Assembly (NCBI GenBank): GCA_018646985.1
Contig: JABGTR010000032.1
Span: 1-40,069, forward strand
Direction of reading: 5' to 3'
Source: Minisyncoccota bacterium
GTDB taxonomy: Bacteria > Patescibacteriota > Microgenomatia > UBA1400 > PJMF01
DNA: 40,069 nucleotides
Shown here piece after piece: positions 7,171 through 15,962 of the stretch (positions are counted from its first letter, which is position 1; each line of letters starts with the position of its first letter). The notes below the pieces were generated by a model that did no database searches, was not told the DNA's origin, and worked only from the letters and a program-made list of their open reading frames with translations. The position numbers and the translations under genes were made by a program.

Positions 7171-8033
7171 ATCCTTTCACTACTGCCCTCACTAATATTA
7201 GACGCTCTCCATTCCAAAGCATTACTGCTATGGCAATAACCGCTGTCACTTTATTTGTGGCTTACTCTTTTTCACTAATGATCTTAGGAACCCAACAAAT
7301 TCTGAATTACTTTGAAACTAGACCTCAAGTAATTGGTTTCTTTGAGCTAGATGCATCTGTGGCTGAAATTAATCAAGTTAGTGAAAAAATGAGACAGAAA
7401 ACATATGTCAAAGACATTCAGCTCATTACCCAAGAAGAAGCACTGGCTACTTATAGAGATGAAAATAGAGATGACCCACTTTTACTAGAACTAGTCACAG
7501 CCGATATTCTGCCAGCTAGTATTGAAGTGTCTGCAGATGAGATATCAGCTTTGGTCCAAGTTAAAAATGATCTAACAGGTTTAGATGCGGTTGAAGAGGT
7601 TGTTTTTCAGCAAGATATCATTGATTCTCTTACTAACTGGACTACTTCAGTTAGATATATCGGAATTGCTACCGTAGTGACACTGGGACTGACTTCTTTC
7701 TTGATTATTACTGCTTTGATCAGTATGAAAGTTACTCACCGCAAAAAAGCCATCCAAGTGATGAGCTTCTTAGGTGCTAGTAGCTGGTTTATTAAAGCAC
7801 CTTTCTTTTTTGAAGGTGTCATCTACGGCCTGATAGGATCACTCACTGGTTGGGGGGTGATGTTTGCTGCCTTACTCTACCTCACTCCATGGCTCAAAGA
7901 ATTCTTGGGTACAATTTCTATTCTACCTATACCTTGGGAAGTATTTGCTATTCAGCTTAGCATCGGGACCTTAATCACTATTCTTCTGGGTGGGTTTGCC
8001 GGCACCACTGCAGTAAAAAGAATGATGAAATGA
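7167..8033 (+). CDS. ftsX: Cell division permease FtsX
   Basis: Membrane partner of FtsE that passes ATP-driven motion to a hydrolase outside the cell. The 288 residues show the FtsX plan: an N-terminal membrane segment (about 22-42), an outside domain to about 165 containing the typical YVKDIQLITQEEALATYRDE pattern and the DILPASIEV motif, then three more membrane segments (about 172-195, 216-240 and 262-284) with the cytoplasmic KVTHRKKAIQVMSFLGAS loop. It overlaps ftsE by four bases and is followed four bases later by a coiled-coil M23 peptidase, its likely effector. Confidence 0.95.
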   Translation: MNPFTTALTNIRRSPFQSITAMAITAVTLFVAYSFSLMILGTQQILNYFETRPQVIGFFELDASVAEINQVSEKMRQKTYVKDIQLITQEEALATYRDENRDDPLLLELVTADILPASIEVSADEISALVQVKNDLTGLDAVEEVVFQQDIIDSLTNWTTSVRYIGIATVVTLGLTSFLIITALISMKVTHRKKAIQVMSFLGASSWFIKAPFFFEGVIYGLIGSLTGWGVMFAALLYLTPWLKEFLGTISILPIPWEVFAIQLSIGTLITILLGGFAGTTAVKRMMK

Positions 8034-8037
8034 AGCT

Positions 8038-9276
8038 ATGGATAAAAGAATGCAGCGTCATTGGCTCCTGAGCATTGTACCCCTAATCATCGGCTTCATT
8101 TTTTTTATTAAACCCAATCCTATTTACGGAGTTGGTTGTGACCAAAACTCATGTGATAGTGCTGAAGATAGACAAGCTTGCCTACAGGAAACAATCAATA
8201 CTTGCAGCAGTCTAGTTAGTCAAAAACAACAAGAAAAAAAATCTCTTGATACTACCATTAGCATTATCAATGGCAACATTGCTATTCAGCAGTTACAGAT
8301 TGATCAAACCTTATTCCAGATTAATGCCTTGCAAAAAGAAGTCCAAGAATTAGCTGAAAGAATTGGAGGCTTGAATATCTCACTAGATAGACTCAGCTCC
8401 ATCTTAGTAGAACGAGTTGGAGAGCAATACAAAAGAACTCAGATTGACCCAATATTTTTATTATTTAGAGGTAAATCATTAAATAATTTTTTATCAGAAT
8501 ACAAGTATGTAAAATTAGCTAAAAAGCAAACTTTAGAAGCGATGCAGCGTGCAGAATCTCAGCGCCTGATCTACGATGAACAAAAAAATCTAAAGGAAGA
8601 AAAACAGCTAGAACTAGAAATAATTGAAAGCAAACTAGAGGCACAAAGAGTAACTTTAGCCAGTCAAAAGCAAGAGAAGGAAAACTTACTAGCCATCACC
8701 AAACATGATGAAGCTAGATATCAAACATTGCTCTCTGATGCTCAAGCAGAACTTCAGGCCCTGGTGAGTGCCAAATTTACTGGTAAAAAAGAAGGTGTAG
8801 CTGAGGGAGAAGTAATTGGTTTTATGGGTAGCACTGGCTTCTCGACTGGACCCCATCTCCACTTCAGTTACTTTAACCTAACAGAAGATGAAAATGATGA
8901 CTTGTTTGCTGGAGCTTCATATTATTTTTCTAGACACAGAGATCCATTTTCTCTCATATCTTCAAAGAGTGTTTATTTTGAACCTCACTCTTGCAATGAT
9001 GTCTCATCTGCTACTACTAAAGCTGTGGGAGGTGGCAACTCTGTTTGGCCAATGAATAACCCTCGAATTACCCAGTGTTATGGAAATACCCCTTACTCTT
9101 CCGCTTATCAAGGCAACTTCCACCGTGGAGTTGATCTAGTCGACTCTAATAATAAAGCTATTAAGTCTGTAAAATCAGGAATTGCTTATTTTTACAGAGG
9201 AGCAACTTCACTGGGGAATCATGTCCGAGTCTTCCACGAAGATGGGACCATGACTCTATACGCTCACATGCAGTAA
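8038..9276 (+). CDS. Coiled-coil M23 (LytM) peptidase with permuted catalytic domain
   Basis: A likely FtsEX-controlled peptidoglycan hydrolase of the EnvC/PcsB functional type, 412 residues. An N-terminal signal or anchor (about 9-25) is followed by long heptad-like coiled coil (about 57-250), as expected for an FtsX partner. The M23 motifs appear in reversed order: VIGFMGSTGFSTGPHLHFSY, normally the C-terminal end, is at residues 259-278 with HLH at 273-275. The normally N-terminal HRGVD follows at 362-366, and the protein ends with LYAHMQ (His 410) directly before the stop. All four usual zinc and catalytic positions are present, so activity is plausible, unlike degenerate EnvC. Two broken half-domains is the alternative reading. 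It is the third gene of the ftsEX operon. Confidence 0.88.
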   Translation: MDKRMQRHWLLSIVPLIIGFIFFIKPNPIYGVGCDQNSCDSAEDRQACLQETINTCSSLVSQKQQEKKSLDTTISIINGNIAIQQLQIDQTLFQINALQKEVQELAERIGGLNISLDRLSSILVERVGEQYKRTQIDPIFLLFRGKSLNNFLSEYKYVKLAKKQTLEAMQRAESQRLIYDEQKNLKEEKQLELEIIESKLEAQRVTLASQKQEKENLLAITKHDEARYQTLLSDAQAELQALVSAKFTGKKEGVAEGEVIGFMGSTGFSTGPHLHFSYFNLTEDENDDLFAGASYYFSRHRDPFSLISSKSVYFEPHSCNDVSSATTKAVGGGNSVWPMNNPRITQCYGNTPYSSAYQGNFHRGVDLVDSNNKAIKSVKSGIAYFYRGATSLGNHVRVFHEDGTMTLYAHMQ

Positions 9277-9284
9277 GTGATAGT

Positions 9285-10994
9285 TCAATCTAAACACAAC
9301 TCAGGGTGCTTGGAAGCATAAGCCACGGTGTCATAAACGTATGCGTAGTTCATTGCTCCGTTCTCAGACACAGCTTGATATAAGTAGGGAATAGGTGGCC
9401 TCTTGAAGTCTTCGTTTGTTACAAAATAAGCTGCCTTATTTTCCTTAACTGCTCTGCAACCAATATTCAGCATTTGCTCTTCAGAAACTATCAGATTATC
9501 TAGGCCAACCGCATGCTGAAAACCTGAGTCCTCTTTCTTGCCTAAAATAACATTCTCTTGGTAATGGCTGGGACTAATTTGACGATAATAAGCATAAGCC
9601 ATAATTGGATCAGAGAAAAAGGGCCTCACATAAATAGACACTTCGTCAGGATAAGAGTCTATAGTTTCAAATAACTTAGGCAAGTAAGATTGATAGGCTT
9701 CATCATACTTAACTGTATGGATAGTATAAAAACTAATTAAAAAGGGGAGACTTGATAAAATAACTGCCGCTGTTAATCCCCCACCAATAATTCTCTGCCA
9801 GTTGCGAGTTGCTAGAAACTGCCACCCAACTTGAACACCTAAAGTTATTAGCAAAACTAGAAATGGCAATAACGGAGAAAGCCTCACCATCTGTGGCTCT
9901 CCAGATAAAATAGATGGAATTGGAGCAATTAATAAACCTAGTAAAATAAAGAGTCGATCATTGTTTAAAGTTTTTTGAGCATCAACTTTAAATAGAGTTC
10001 CCACCACTCCCAGAAATAATAATGGCAGCAAAATTAAGTAAAACTGGCCAAAATTTTCAACAGATTGGTAACGATTTTGGACATCCCCAGTAGTAAATAA
10101 AAACTGGGGTGAGTAAGTAGCTACAAAACGTTTGACTAAGGTTTTACTTATATAAAGTGGTTTATTCCATAATCCATAACAAAGTAATCGCGGTAGTTTG
10201 GCATCACAAAAAGTTCTGTTTTGATTAATAGCCATCACCACACCCTCATCGGCTAAAATACCAACTTGATTAAATCTAGCTGCTCCGCTGGCTGCTAACT
10301 GTGGATGAAAAAGAGGGGTTACCAAAGCCACCAGAACAACCCCAAATACTGCAACTCGTTGCCACTTAATTTTTTTGCTTACAAACAGAAAAAGCAAAAC
10401 AGCAACAGAAAACAACAAGGTCACAGGACGAAAAGCAATATAGGTATACCAAGTCAGGGCCATCAGTGAAGCTGAAGCGACTCCCCACCAACTACTTTTT
10501 CCCCGAGCAACTTTATGTAAAAAAACTAAGCTAAGTGTAAAAAATAATAAGGCTAAGTTAGCTTCATACGCAAAACGACTCATCATAAAAGTCCATGGGC
10601 TTAAAGCCACTATTAATGAACCAAATAAAGAAAGCTCTTCTTTTATCTTAAATTCTCGCAACAGCCAGTAAATAGCAGCCACCAGTAATGATCCAAAAAT
10701 TACTGAAGGCAAACGAACTCCAACCGAATTTAAACCGATTAGCTTAATAAATGGCATCAACAAATATGCTTGAACTGGTAATTTTTGGTCACCAAAACCT
10801 TTGAAAATAACTGGCCAAGAAATACCATGCTCATCCATGCCTGTTTCTAACAATGAGTAAGAAATGTACCCAAAATGAGCCTCATCTATCAATAAACCTC
10901 GAGGAGATCTATCCAACCATAAAAAGCGAATTGCAAAGGAAAATAAAACTAAAACTAATAACAAGAAACTACTATAGCGTTTGAAAAAAGACAT
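9285..10994 (-). CDS. GT39/ArnT-like multi-pass glycosyltransferase
   Basis: A 569-residue GT-C type integral membrane enzyme, probably moving a sugar from a polyprenyl-phosphate donor to an acceptor outside the membrane. An N-terminal membrane segment is followed by the first outside loop RSPRGLLIDEAHFGYISYSL, whose acidic residues match the catalytic loop of PMT/ArnT enzymes. Eight to ten further hydrophobic segments lead to a soluble C-terminal domain from about residue 430. The ATG at 10994 is preferred over a TTG one codon upstream; TATAAT (11003-11008) lies eight bases before it. It converges with the M23 gene, leaving eight bases between the stops. Donor and acceptor cannot be told from sequence. 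Confidence 0.85.
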   Translation of the reverse strand: MSFFKRYSSFLLLVLVLFSFAIRFLWLDRSPRGLLIDEAHFGYISYSLLETGMDEHGISWPVIFKGFGDQKLPVQAYLLMPFIKLIGLNSVGVRLPSVIFGSLLVAAIYWLLREFKIKEELSLFGSLIVALSPWTFMMSRFAYEANLALLFFTLSLVFLHKVARGKSSWWGVASASLMALTWYTYIAFRPVTLLFSVAVLLFLFVSKKIKWQRVAVFGVVLVALVTPLFHPQLAASGAARFNQVGILADEGVVMAINQNRTFCDAKLPRLLCYGLWNKPLYISKTLVKRFVATYSPQFLFTTGDVQNRYQSVENFGQFYLILLPLLFLGVVGTLFKVDAQKTLNNDRLFILLGLLIAPIPSILSGEPQMVRLSPLLPFLVLLITLGVQVGWQFLATRNWQRIIGGGLTAAVILSSLPFLISFYTIHTVKYDEAYQSYLPKLFETIDSYPDEVSIYVRPFFSDPIMAYAYYRQISPSHYQENVILGKKEDSGFQHAVGLDNLIVSEEQMLNIGCRAVKENKAAYFVTNEDFKRPPIPYLYQAVSENGAMNYAYVYDTVAYASKHPELCLD

Positions 10995-11002
10995 CAAAGA
11001 TT

Positions 11003-11008
11003 ATTATA
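11003..11008 (-). promoter_or_regulatory. -10 box of the GT39-like gene at 9285-10994
   Basis: TATAAT on the minus strand, eight bases before the ATG and with no Shine-Dalgarno. The -35 region is unclear. Confidence 0.6.
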
Positions 11009-11037
11009 ACGAAAAAAAGGACAACTGTTTACTTCTT

Positions 11038-11270
11038 TTACCTCTGATTGATATTTGTTGCATTGCCTTCTTCATCAATATCATAGTATAGATAACCAGG
11101 AAGAGAAGATTTTATTGAAACTGATACAAACCAAATTCTTTTCCTTCAGAAACAGTAATTGCACCTATGCTTTCGTTAAGAAGATTACCACCTGCATTAA
11201 TGTTCTTCTCAGCAGCTTCTCTTGCTGCCTCCTCTGCTGCTTCTTTGGAAATAGGAGTTCCTTCAAACAT
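11038..11270 (-). pseudogene. Small hypothetical gene interrupted by one frameshift
   Basis: From the ATG at 11270 the frame codes for MFEGTPISKEAAEEAAREAA and on to ...TVSEGKEFGLYQFQ, stopping at 11112 after 52 residues. A neighbouring frame continues with protein-like sequence, WFVSVSIKSSLPGYLYYDID then EEGNATNINQR, to a stop at 11038. One extra T in the short T run near 11135 would join them into a protein of about 77 residues with an Ala/Glu-rich helix followed by a beta-rich half. This could be a decayed gene, a sequencing or assembly error, or a real frameshift; the 52-residue form may also be the true product. No family recognised. It lies between two glycosyltransferase genes on the same strand. 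Confidence 0.55.
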
Positions 11271-11309
11271 AAGTTCTTTCTATTAATTAAATAAAGTAAT
11301 CAAAGTATA

Positions 11310-12188
11310 TCATGACCCACGAGCCATCTTCCACCACCAGTATGGCTTCCATAACAAATAGGCCATCTTTTGCCACAGATCAGCATGTTTCCAAGTGAAA
11401 ATATTGGCATGCCTCCAACTCATCTCTTCCATCTTTTTTTGCCCAAAAACATCAGTGTTGGTAGTTTCATGATTATGGTCCACTTTTGCTTGTGGCTCAA
11501 ACAAAACCTGCCAACCTTTTTTTCGAGCCATATGAGATAGATCTATATCTTCCCAGTATGCTGGATAGTAAGCTAGGTCAAGTCCACCAATTTCTAGCCA
11601 TTTTTCTCGGCTAAACATGGCACTGCCGCCACTTGCCCAAGCAGTCTTACCTGCTTTGAGATCATCTCCTTTAGAGTGAATAAACATGCCTCGCTCAAAC
11701 CAAAGCTTGTTCTTACCACTTTTGGCTCCCCCATGTTCATGATCAAACTCTAGACAACCAACAGCAAAAACATTTTCATCTTTAAAGTAAGGGACCAATT
11801 TTTTTACAGTATCTGGGTAAGCACTAACGTCATCATTAACTAAAAAAATTAATGGGTGCACAGCTAGTTCTACTCCCCGATTACTATTAGCGGCAAATCT
11901 TAAATTAGTATGATTTAGAACATAGCTAATCTCAATATTCTTCTGACCCTTTTTATACTTACCTTTGTATAGGGTGAAGTCATCTTTCTTAACACCTCTG
12001 CCAAGCTCAAATTTTTTCTTTAACCAGGTTAGAGTTTCTTTAAAACCACCGTCATCAACCATTATCACCTCATCGCCATTCCGGAGTGAGTTTAAAACTG
12101 AGGGCAGATTTTTCTCCATTAATACACTTCCACGATAAGTAGGGATTACGACTGAAACACCCAATTTAACTAAGCGTTTATTTTTCAT
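11310..12188 (-). CDS. Family 2 glycosyltransferase
   Basis: A soluble GT-A fold inverting glycosyltransferase of 292 residues, presumably adding one sugar to a lipid-linked surface glycan at the inner face of the membrane. The N-terminus VSVVIPTYRGS with EVIMVDDGG is the nucleotide-binding start of GT2; VFLVNDDVSA-like residues (IFLVNDDVSAYP near 115) form the metal-binding site, and GLDLAYYPAYWEDIDLSHMA near 215 is the typical acceptor and base region with the ED motif. The final 25 residues are Trp-rich and basic and may touch the membrane. Its start overlaps the stop of the GT4 gene by four bases (ATGA). The sugar is unknown. Confidence 0.87.
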   Translation of the reverse strand: MKNKRLVKLGVSVVIPTYRGSVLMEKNLPSVLNSLRNGDEVIMVDDGGFKETLTWLKKKFELGRGVKKDDFTLYKGKYKKGQKNIEISYVLNHTNLRFAANSNRGVELAVHPLIFLVNDDVSAYPDTVKKLVPYFKDENVFAVGCLEFDHEHGGAKSGKNKLWFERGMFIHSKGDDLKAGKTAWASGGSAMFSREKWLEIGGLDLAYYPAYWEDIDLSHMARKKGWQVLFEPQAKVDHNHETTNTDVFGQKKMEEMSWRHANIFTWKHADLWQKMAYLLWKPYWWWKMARGS

Positions 12189-13279
12189 GAATTAATCATA
12201 TCAAATAATTTTTTCTCAAAAACATTTAAATCAAAATTTTTGACTTGTTTTCTTGCAATACCTTGGTATTTACTTCTTAACTTCTCACTACTCATAACTT
12301 GCTTAGTTTTTTCTAAACATTCGTCTTCATCATTCCATAAAAGATTAATCAATTTTTCACCCAGCACTTCCAACTGACCGCCTTTACCGTGGACTACTGG
12401 CACACAGCCAGCGGACATAGCCTCAGCGGTGCTAATTCCAAAATGCTCGACTTTTTCTGGATGTTTTTCCTGGTCAACGTTAAATCCAGCAGCATGCCAA
12501 TAAATACTAGCCTTAGCGTACCAATCTAAAAGCTCTTTCCTATCTAAATCATGATAAAACTCAACTGGCAAACCCCTTTTCTTACGCTTGACCGCAGACA
12601 GATACTCCTTATCCTCCACTGAGCCAATAAAGACTAGTTTCCAGCCTTTAGTTTCTGTGGGATATTTAGTAACTAGTTTCCGAAAAACATCTATTAAAAC
12701 ATCTTGTCTCTTGCTATGTAACTGACGGAAAAACCTACCCACACTTAAAATAATTTTTTCTTTTTTTATCAAATGACTAGCTTTACTAAGCTCACCCACA
12801 TCTACTAGTGGATTATGAATTAGATCTACTTTTACTGGCCAGCTAGATTCAACTATTTCCTTTGTAAATTCAGAGTTAGTATTTTTAACTTGCCACTTTT
12901 TCAACTTAAACTGCTCTAAGGTTGAGCTTTTATCAATCTTCAAGGGAAACTGAATATGAAGAATATTCTTTTTAGCTAAAGACAAAAACAAACTGCCATC
13001 AGTTAAATAGTAGACCACATCAAATTGACGAGTCCAAAAAAGTTTTTTGATAAAACTAGCTGCTGATCCTAGTGGCGAAGGCACAAAAAAAACATTATCT
13101 AAAGAACGATTTAAGAATCGCTCATATTTTTTAACTATCGAAGCATCACCTGCGTACTGCTGAGGAATAGCAATCGAGACCGTATGTTTTTTGGCTAAGC
13201 TAGTTGCCACATCCAAAATATATTTTTCACCACCGCCAGTATGTTTAGGAATATAGGGTGAATAAATGCAGATTTTCAT
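12185..13279 (-). CDS. Family 4 glycosyltransferase
   Basis: A GT-B fold retaining glycosyltransferase, 364 residues, acting on a nucleotide-sugar donor in glycan assembly. The N-terminal acceptor domain begins MKICIYSPYIPKHTGGGEKY, including the Gly-rich loop. The C-terminal donor domain has ILSVGRFFRQLHSKRQD near residue 180 and the E-x7-E region EHFGISTAEAMSAGCVPVV near residue 285, which binds the nucleotide-sugar. It overlaps the downstream GT2 gene by four bases and the upstream one by a TAATG-type single base, so it is part of one message. Mannosyl- or glucosyltransferase activity is possible but cannot be fixed. Confidence 0.9.
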   Translation of the reverse strand: MKICIYSPYIPKHTGGGEKYILDVATSLAKKHTVSIAIPQQYAGDASIVKKYERFLNRSLDNVFFVPSPLGSAASFIKKLFWTRQFDVVYYLTDGSLFLSLAKKNILHIQFPLKIDKSSTLEQFKLKKWQVKNTNSEFTKEIVESSWPVKVDLIHNPLVDVGELSKASHLIKKEKIILSVGRFFRQLHSKRQDVLIDVFRKLVTKYPTETKGWKLVFIGSVEDKEYLSAVKRKKRGLPVEFYHDLDRKELLDWYAKASIYWHAAGFNVDQEKHPEKVEHFGISTAEAMSAGCVPVVHGKGGQLEVLGEKLINLLWNDEDECLEKTKQVMSSEKLRSKYQGIARKQVKNFDLNVFEKKLFDMINS

Positions 13280-14112
13280 TATTCATCCTGCCACATTTTT
13301 GAAATCTGTTGCTCTATTTTTTTGTAAGAATTTTCTAGAGAGGGCTTGCGCTGTCTTTCCCAAAGCTGAACGTAAACTAACATTTTATTAATGCCTTGAA
13401 CAATAGACTCAATCCAGCCTTCAGTGCCATCTCGATAGCCTTGTTTTAAAATTCCACGTCGAATAAACTCCATAATTCCTTTTCGCAAAACAGTGGTGAT
13501 CTTAACTGGCTTGGGATTAGCTTTAGCTAATAAATCAGCCTCAATAGCTGTCCAAGAAATAGTTTTTTTTAATCCGTCTAGAGTATTGCGATGTGTAAGA
13601 TGAATTAGAGGTGATTTTAGCCTAATCTCTTCTCCTGTAAACCTGGGGCTTTCATGGATATCTCCATACCATTCCTCGAACTTATTTCTATTGAAGACTC
13701 GTGTTACGGGATCTTTATCCCAACCACCATGCTGCATTATTTTTCCATAATGAATATTCTGGCGAGGCATACTCAGAGCAACTGCTGCCGATGTTTCTAT
13801 CTGGACCATAATTTCTTTAGCCAAAATTGGAGTTACCCGTTCATCAGCGTCAACATAAACTACCCAATCTGTCTTAACTTTTTTTAAAGCTTCATTCCTA
13901 GCCTTAGCCATGCTCCGATGAGAGAAACCAACCACTCTCACTCCAGCACTCTCAGCTAAACTAGCAGTATTATCATCTGAGGCGCTGTCTATAACTAAAA
14001 CATCATCGCACCAAGATAAAGTATTAATACAATTAACGATCATCTCTGATTCATTCTTAGCAATAATTATCGCAGTAATACTAGGATTACGAGTGGATTT
14101 AGATTTTGTCAT
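13279..14112 (-). CDS. Family 2 glycosyltransferase (WaaE/KdtX-like)
   Basis: A GT2 enzyme of 277 residues. Seen: SITAIIIAKNESEMIVNCIN, CDDVLVIDSASDDNT, then KTDWVVYVDADERVTPILAK with the DAD metal-binding motif, and YGDIHESPRF near residue 150. This pattern matches the WaaE/KdtX subfamily of GT2, known for adding glucose to lipopolysaccharide cores in other bacteria; the substrate here is inferred only as a surface glycan. A basic helical tail (about 205-277) may bind the membrane. The start lies 14 bases inside the preceding gene. The GT2 gene at 15054-15962 has the same build, so they are likely paralogues. Confidence 0.87.
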   Translation of the reverse strand: MTKSKSTRNPSITAIIIAKNESEMIVNCINTLSWCDDVLVIDSASDDNTASLAESAGVRVVGFSHRSMAKARNEALKKVKTDWVVYVDADERVTPILAKEIMVQIETSAAVALSMPRQNIHYGKIMQHGGWDKDPVTRVFNRNKFEEWYGDIHESPRFTGEEIRLKSPLIHLTHRNTLDGLKKTISWTAIEADLLAKANPKPVKITTVLRKGIMEFIRRGILKQGYRDGTEGWIESIVQGINKMLVYVQLWERQRKPSLENSYKKIEQQISKMWQDE

Positions 14113-15019
14113 AGGGTTGCTTCCCCATTTTTCTACTTAAAACATGAGAAACTGCTTTTTTCTCAACTGGATTTCCATTCAATAGAGTCCTCAATGCATA
14201 AGAAAGACTAGTCAACTTGACTCTCCAAGAGCCATATTTTAGACCGATAAAGACCCTGTTCCTAGTTTGATAGTATGTATGTAAAGCTGAGCCGGAACCA
14301 CCACTAGATCCTGCATTGTGGTGCCAAATAAATGAATCAGGACAATACAACACTTTAAAACCTTTTTTACGAGCCCTAACACTTAGATCCACATCCTCAT
14401 AATATAAGAATAACTTGTCATCTAGCATGCCGACTGTCTCCAGTATCTCTCTAGAAATCAAAATACAACACCCGGTGCAAAAATCTGTTTCAACTGTTTT
14501 ATCACATTGACCGCGATCAATTTCATCTACTCCTCGATGGAAAGCAATTAGATTTGGCCAATCGATTGCCCCACCGCCATACCAGATAATATTTCCTAAT
14601 TCAGATTTGGGATAAGCCTCCTTGTGATACTCATAGCCTTTAGCAAAATAAATTTTAGGAGCTACCATTCCACCCGAGTCTTCATCTTTTAGGTTGTCAT
14701 GAAGGTGAGTTAAGAAATCAGGATCAACAGTAGTGTCATTATTTAGCAAACAAATATAATCTGGATCATAATGTTCGGCTGCATAAGTTACACCCAGATT
14801 ATTACCACCAGAAAAACCAAGATTTGACTCACTCCTAATGACATGAACATGATCATCTTGAAGAGACTTGGGTAGCTTAACTGGTTTTTGGGAAGCATTA
14901 TCAACAATGATTACTGAATAAGTAAAATTTTTAGCTTTTAAAGCCTGCAACGAACGAACACACATTTTGGTCAATTCCTGAGAATTGTAATCAACCAATA
15001 TAATCGAGATATGATCCAT
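14099..15019 (-). CDS. Family 2 glycosyltransferase (rhamnosyltransferase-like)
   Basis: A GT2 enzyme of 306 residues. The N-terminus ISIILVDYNSQELTKMCVRS and SNLGFSGGNNLGVTYA are typical of the WbbL/RfbF group of GT2 enzymes, many of which transfer rhamnose. CLLNNDTTVDPDFL carries the metal-binding NDD-like motif and LFLYYEDVDLSVRARKKGFK the acceptor-side ED motif. Because genes for a dTDP-deoxysugar lie nearby (20354-22888), a rhamnosyl or related transferase is attractive, but this is inference. A -10 box seven bases before its ATG suggests that transcription of the glycosyltransferase group from here downward can start independently. Confidence 0.88.
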   Translation of the reverse strand: MDHISIILVDYNSQELTKMCVRSLQALKAKNFTYSVIIVDNASQKPVKLPKSLQDDHVHVIRSESNLGFSGGNNLGVTYAAEHYDPDYICLLNNDTTVDPDFLTHLHDNLKDEDSGGMVAPKIYFAKGYEYHKEAYPKSELGNIIWYGGGAIDWPNLIAFHRGVDEIDRGQCDKTVETDFCTGCCILISREILETVGMLDDKLFLYYEDVDLSVRARKKGFKVLYCPDSFIWHHNAGSSGGSGSALHTYYQTRNRVFIGLKYGSWRVKLTSLSYALRTLLNGNPVEKKAVSHVLSRKMGKQPYDKI

Positions 15020-15026
15020 GGTAATT

Positions 15027-15032
15027 ATTATA
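15027..15032 (-). promoter_or_regulatory. -10 box, internal promoter of the glycosyltransferase group
   Basis: TATAAT on the minus strand, seven bases before the ATG at 15019, in the 34-base gap after the preceding gene. It splits the minus-strand block into two likely transcription units. Confidence 0.55.
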
Positions 15033-15053
15033 TCCTATTGAAAGATGAAGTCA

Positions 15054-15962
15054 CTAGATCATTAGCTTTCTTCGTAATCGCCAGATCAACTTCTTAATAC
15101 CGCTAGTGTGCTTGATTTGAGTGTCAGCCATCCAGTAAGCCAGCTCTCTTTTGAACTTAGACAGAGAGCCCAAAGTTTTCTCTAAGCTTTGCTTCTTCTG
15201 AGGGAAACCTTGCTTTTCCCAAACTTTCATTTTCATGACTGCATCTGAAACCGACTGCAAAATAGACAAGCTTGCTCCATGGACACCATCTTCTATGCCT
15301 TCTTGAGAAAAAAGTCGACGTAAAAAAGAACTGGTAAATTCTTCTATTATTTCTGAAGAGGTTAGCTCCTGTTTGGTTTTTTTCTCTCCAGCTTGAATAG
15401 AACTATAGCGATTGAATCGCTCTACAAATTCTGAGACAGATTGATAATTATGATGTAGGAGAACAAACTTTTCTTGAGCTGGAAATTCTTTAACTTCACC
15501 TTTGGTGATTGGCACACTGTGGATTTGATCAGACCACTCGACGTGATTTTTTCTAAAAAACCTCAGCTGATAATCTGGCCACCAGCCAGTTTTTTGGATC
15601 CATTTATCGAAGATAATATTTTTTCGTGGCAAGTAAAAGCAGTCTGGCAAATCAGCTTGATCTTTAGCCTTAACAATACTGGAGATTGCCTTTTTTAAAC
15701 CAGGAGTGACTTCCTCATCTGCATCAATAATTAAGATCCAGTCACCAGTGGTTTTACTAATAGAAAAATTTCTAACTGGTTCAATATAGCCATAATTTTG
15801 ATGTGAAAAAACTTTATCAGTATATTTTTTAACTATATCTACGGTTTTATCTTGACTATGAAGATCAACCACAATGATTTCATCAGCAAATTTGACTGAT
15901 TTGAGTGCTCTTTCAATAACTGCTTCATGATCTTTGGTAGAAATAATAACAGAAAGGGTCAT
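15054..15962 (-). CDS. Family 2 glycosyltransferase (WaaE/KdtX-like)
   Basis: A GT2 enzyme of 302 residues resembling the one at 13279-14112 in order of motifs. MTLSVIISTKDHEAVIERAL starts the nucleotide-binding fold, ADEIIVVDLHSQDKT follows, GDWILIIDADEEVTPGLKKA holds the DAD metal site, and WSDQIHSVPITKG matches the conserved D-x-H-E region except that the usual Glu is Ser. The C-terminal 90 residues are helical and basic. The start overlaps the end of the flippase gene by four bases (ATGA). The replaced Glu may mean a changed activity; I would not call it inactive on that alone. Confidence 0.85.
   Translation of the reverse strand: MTLSVIISTKDHEAVIERALKSVKFADEIIVVDLHSQDKTVDIVKKYTDKVFSHQNYGYIEPVRNFSISKTTGDWILIIDADEEVTPGLKKAISSIVKAKDQADLPDCFYLPRKNIIFDKWIQKTGWWPDYQLRFFRKNHVEWSDQIHSVPITKGEVKEFPAQEKFVLLHHNYQSVSEFVERFNRYSSIQAGEKKTKQELTSSEIIEEFTSSFLRRLFSQEGIEDGVHGASLSILQSVSDAVMKMKVWEKQGFPQKKQSLEKTLGSLSKFKRELAYWMADTQIKHTSGIKKLIWRLRRKLMI

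Noticed and set aside
11055-11294. Plus-strand ORF of 79 codons
   Set aside because: It is the shadow of the frameshifted minus-strand gene, whose protein looks far more natural.
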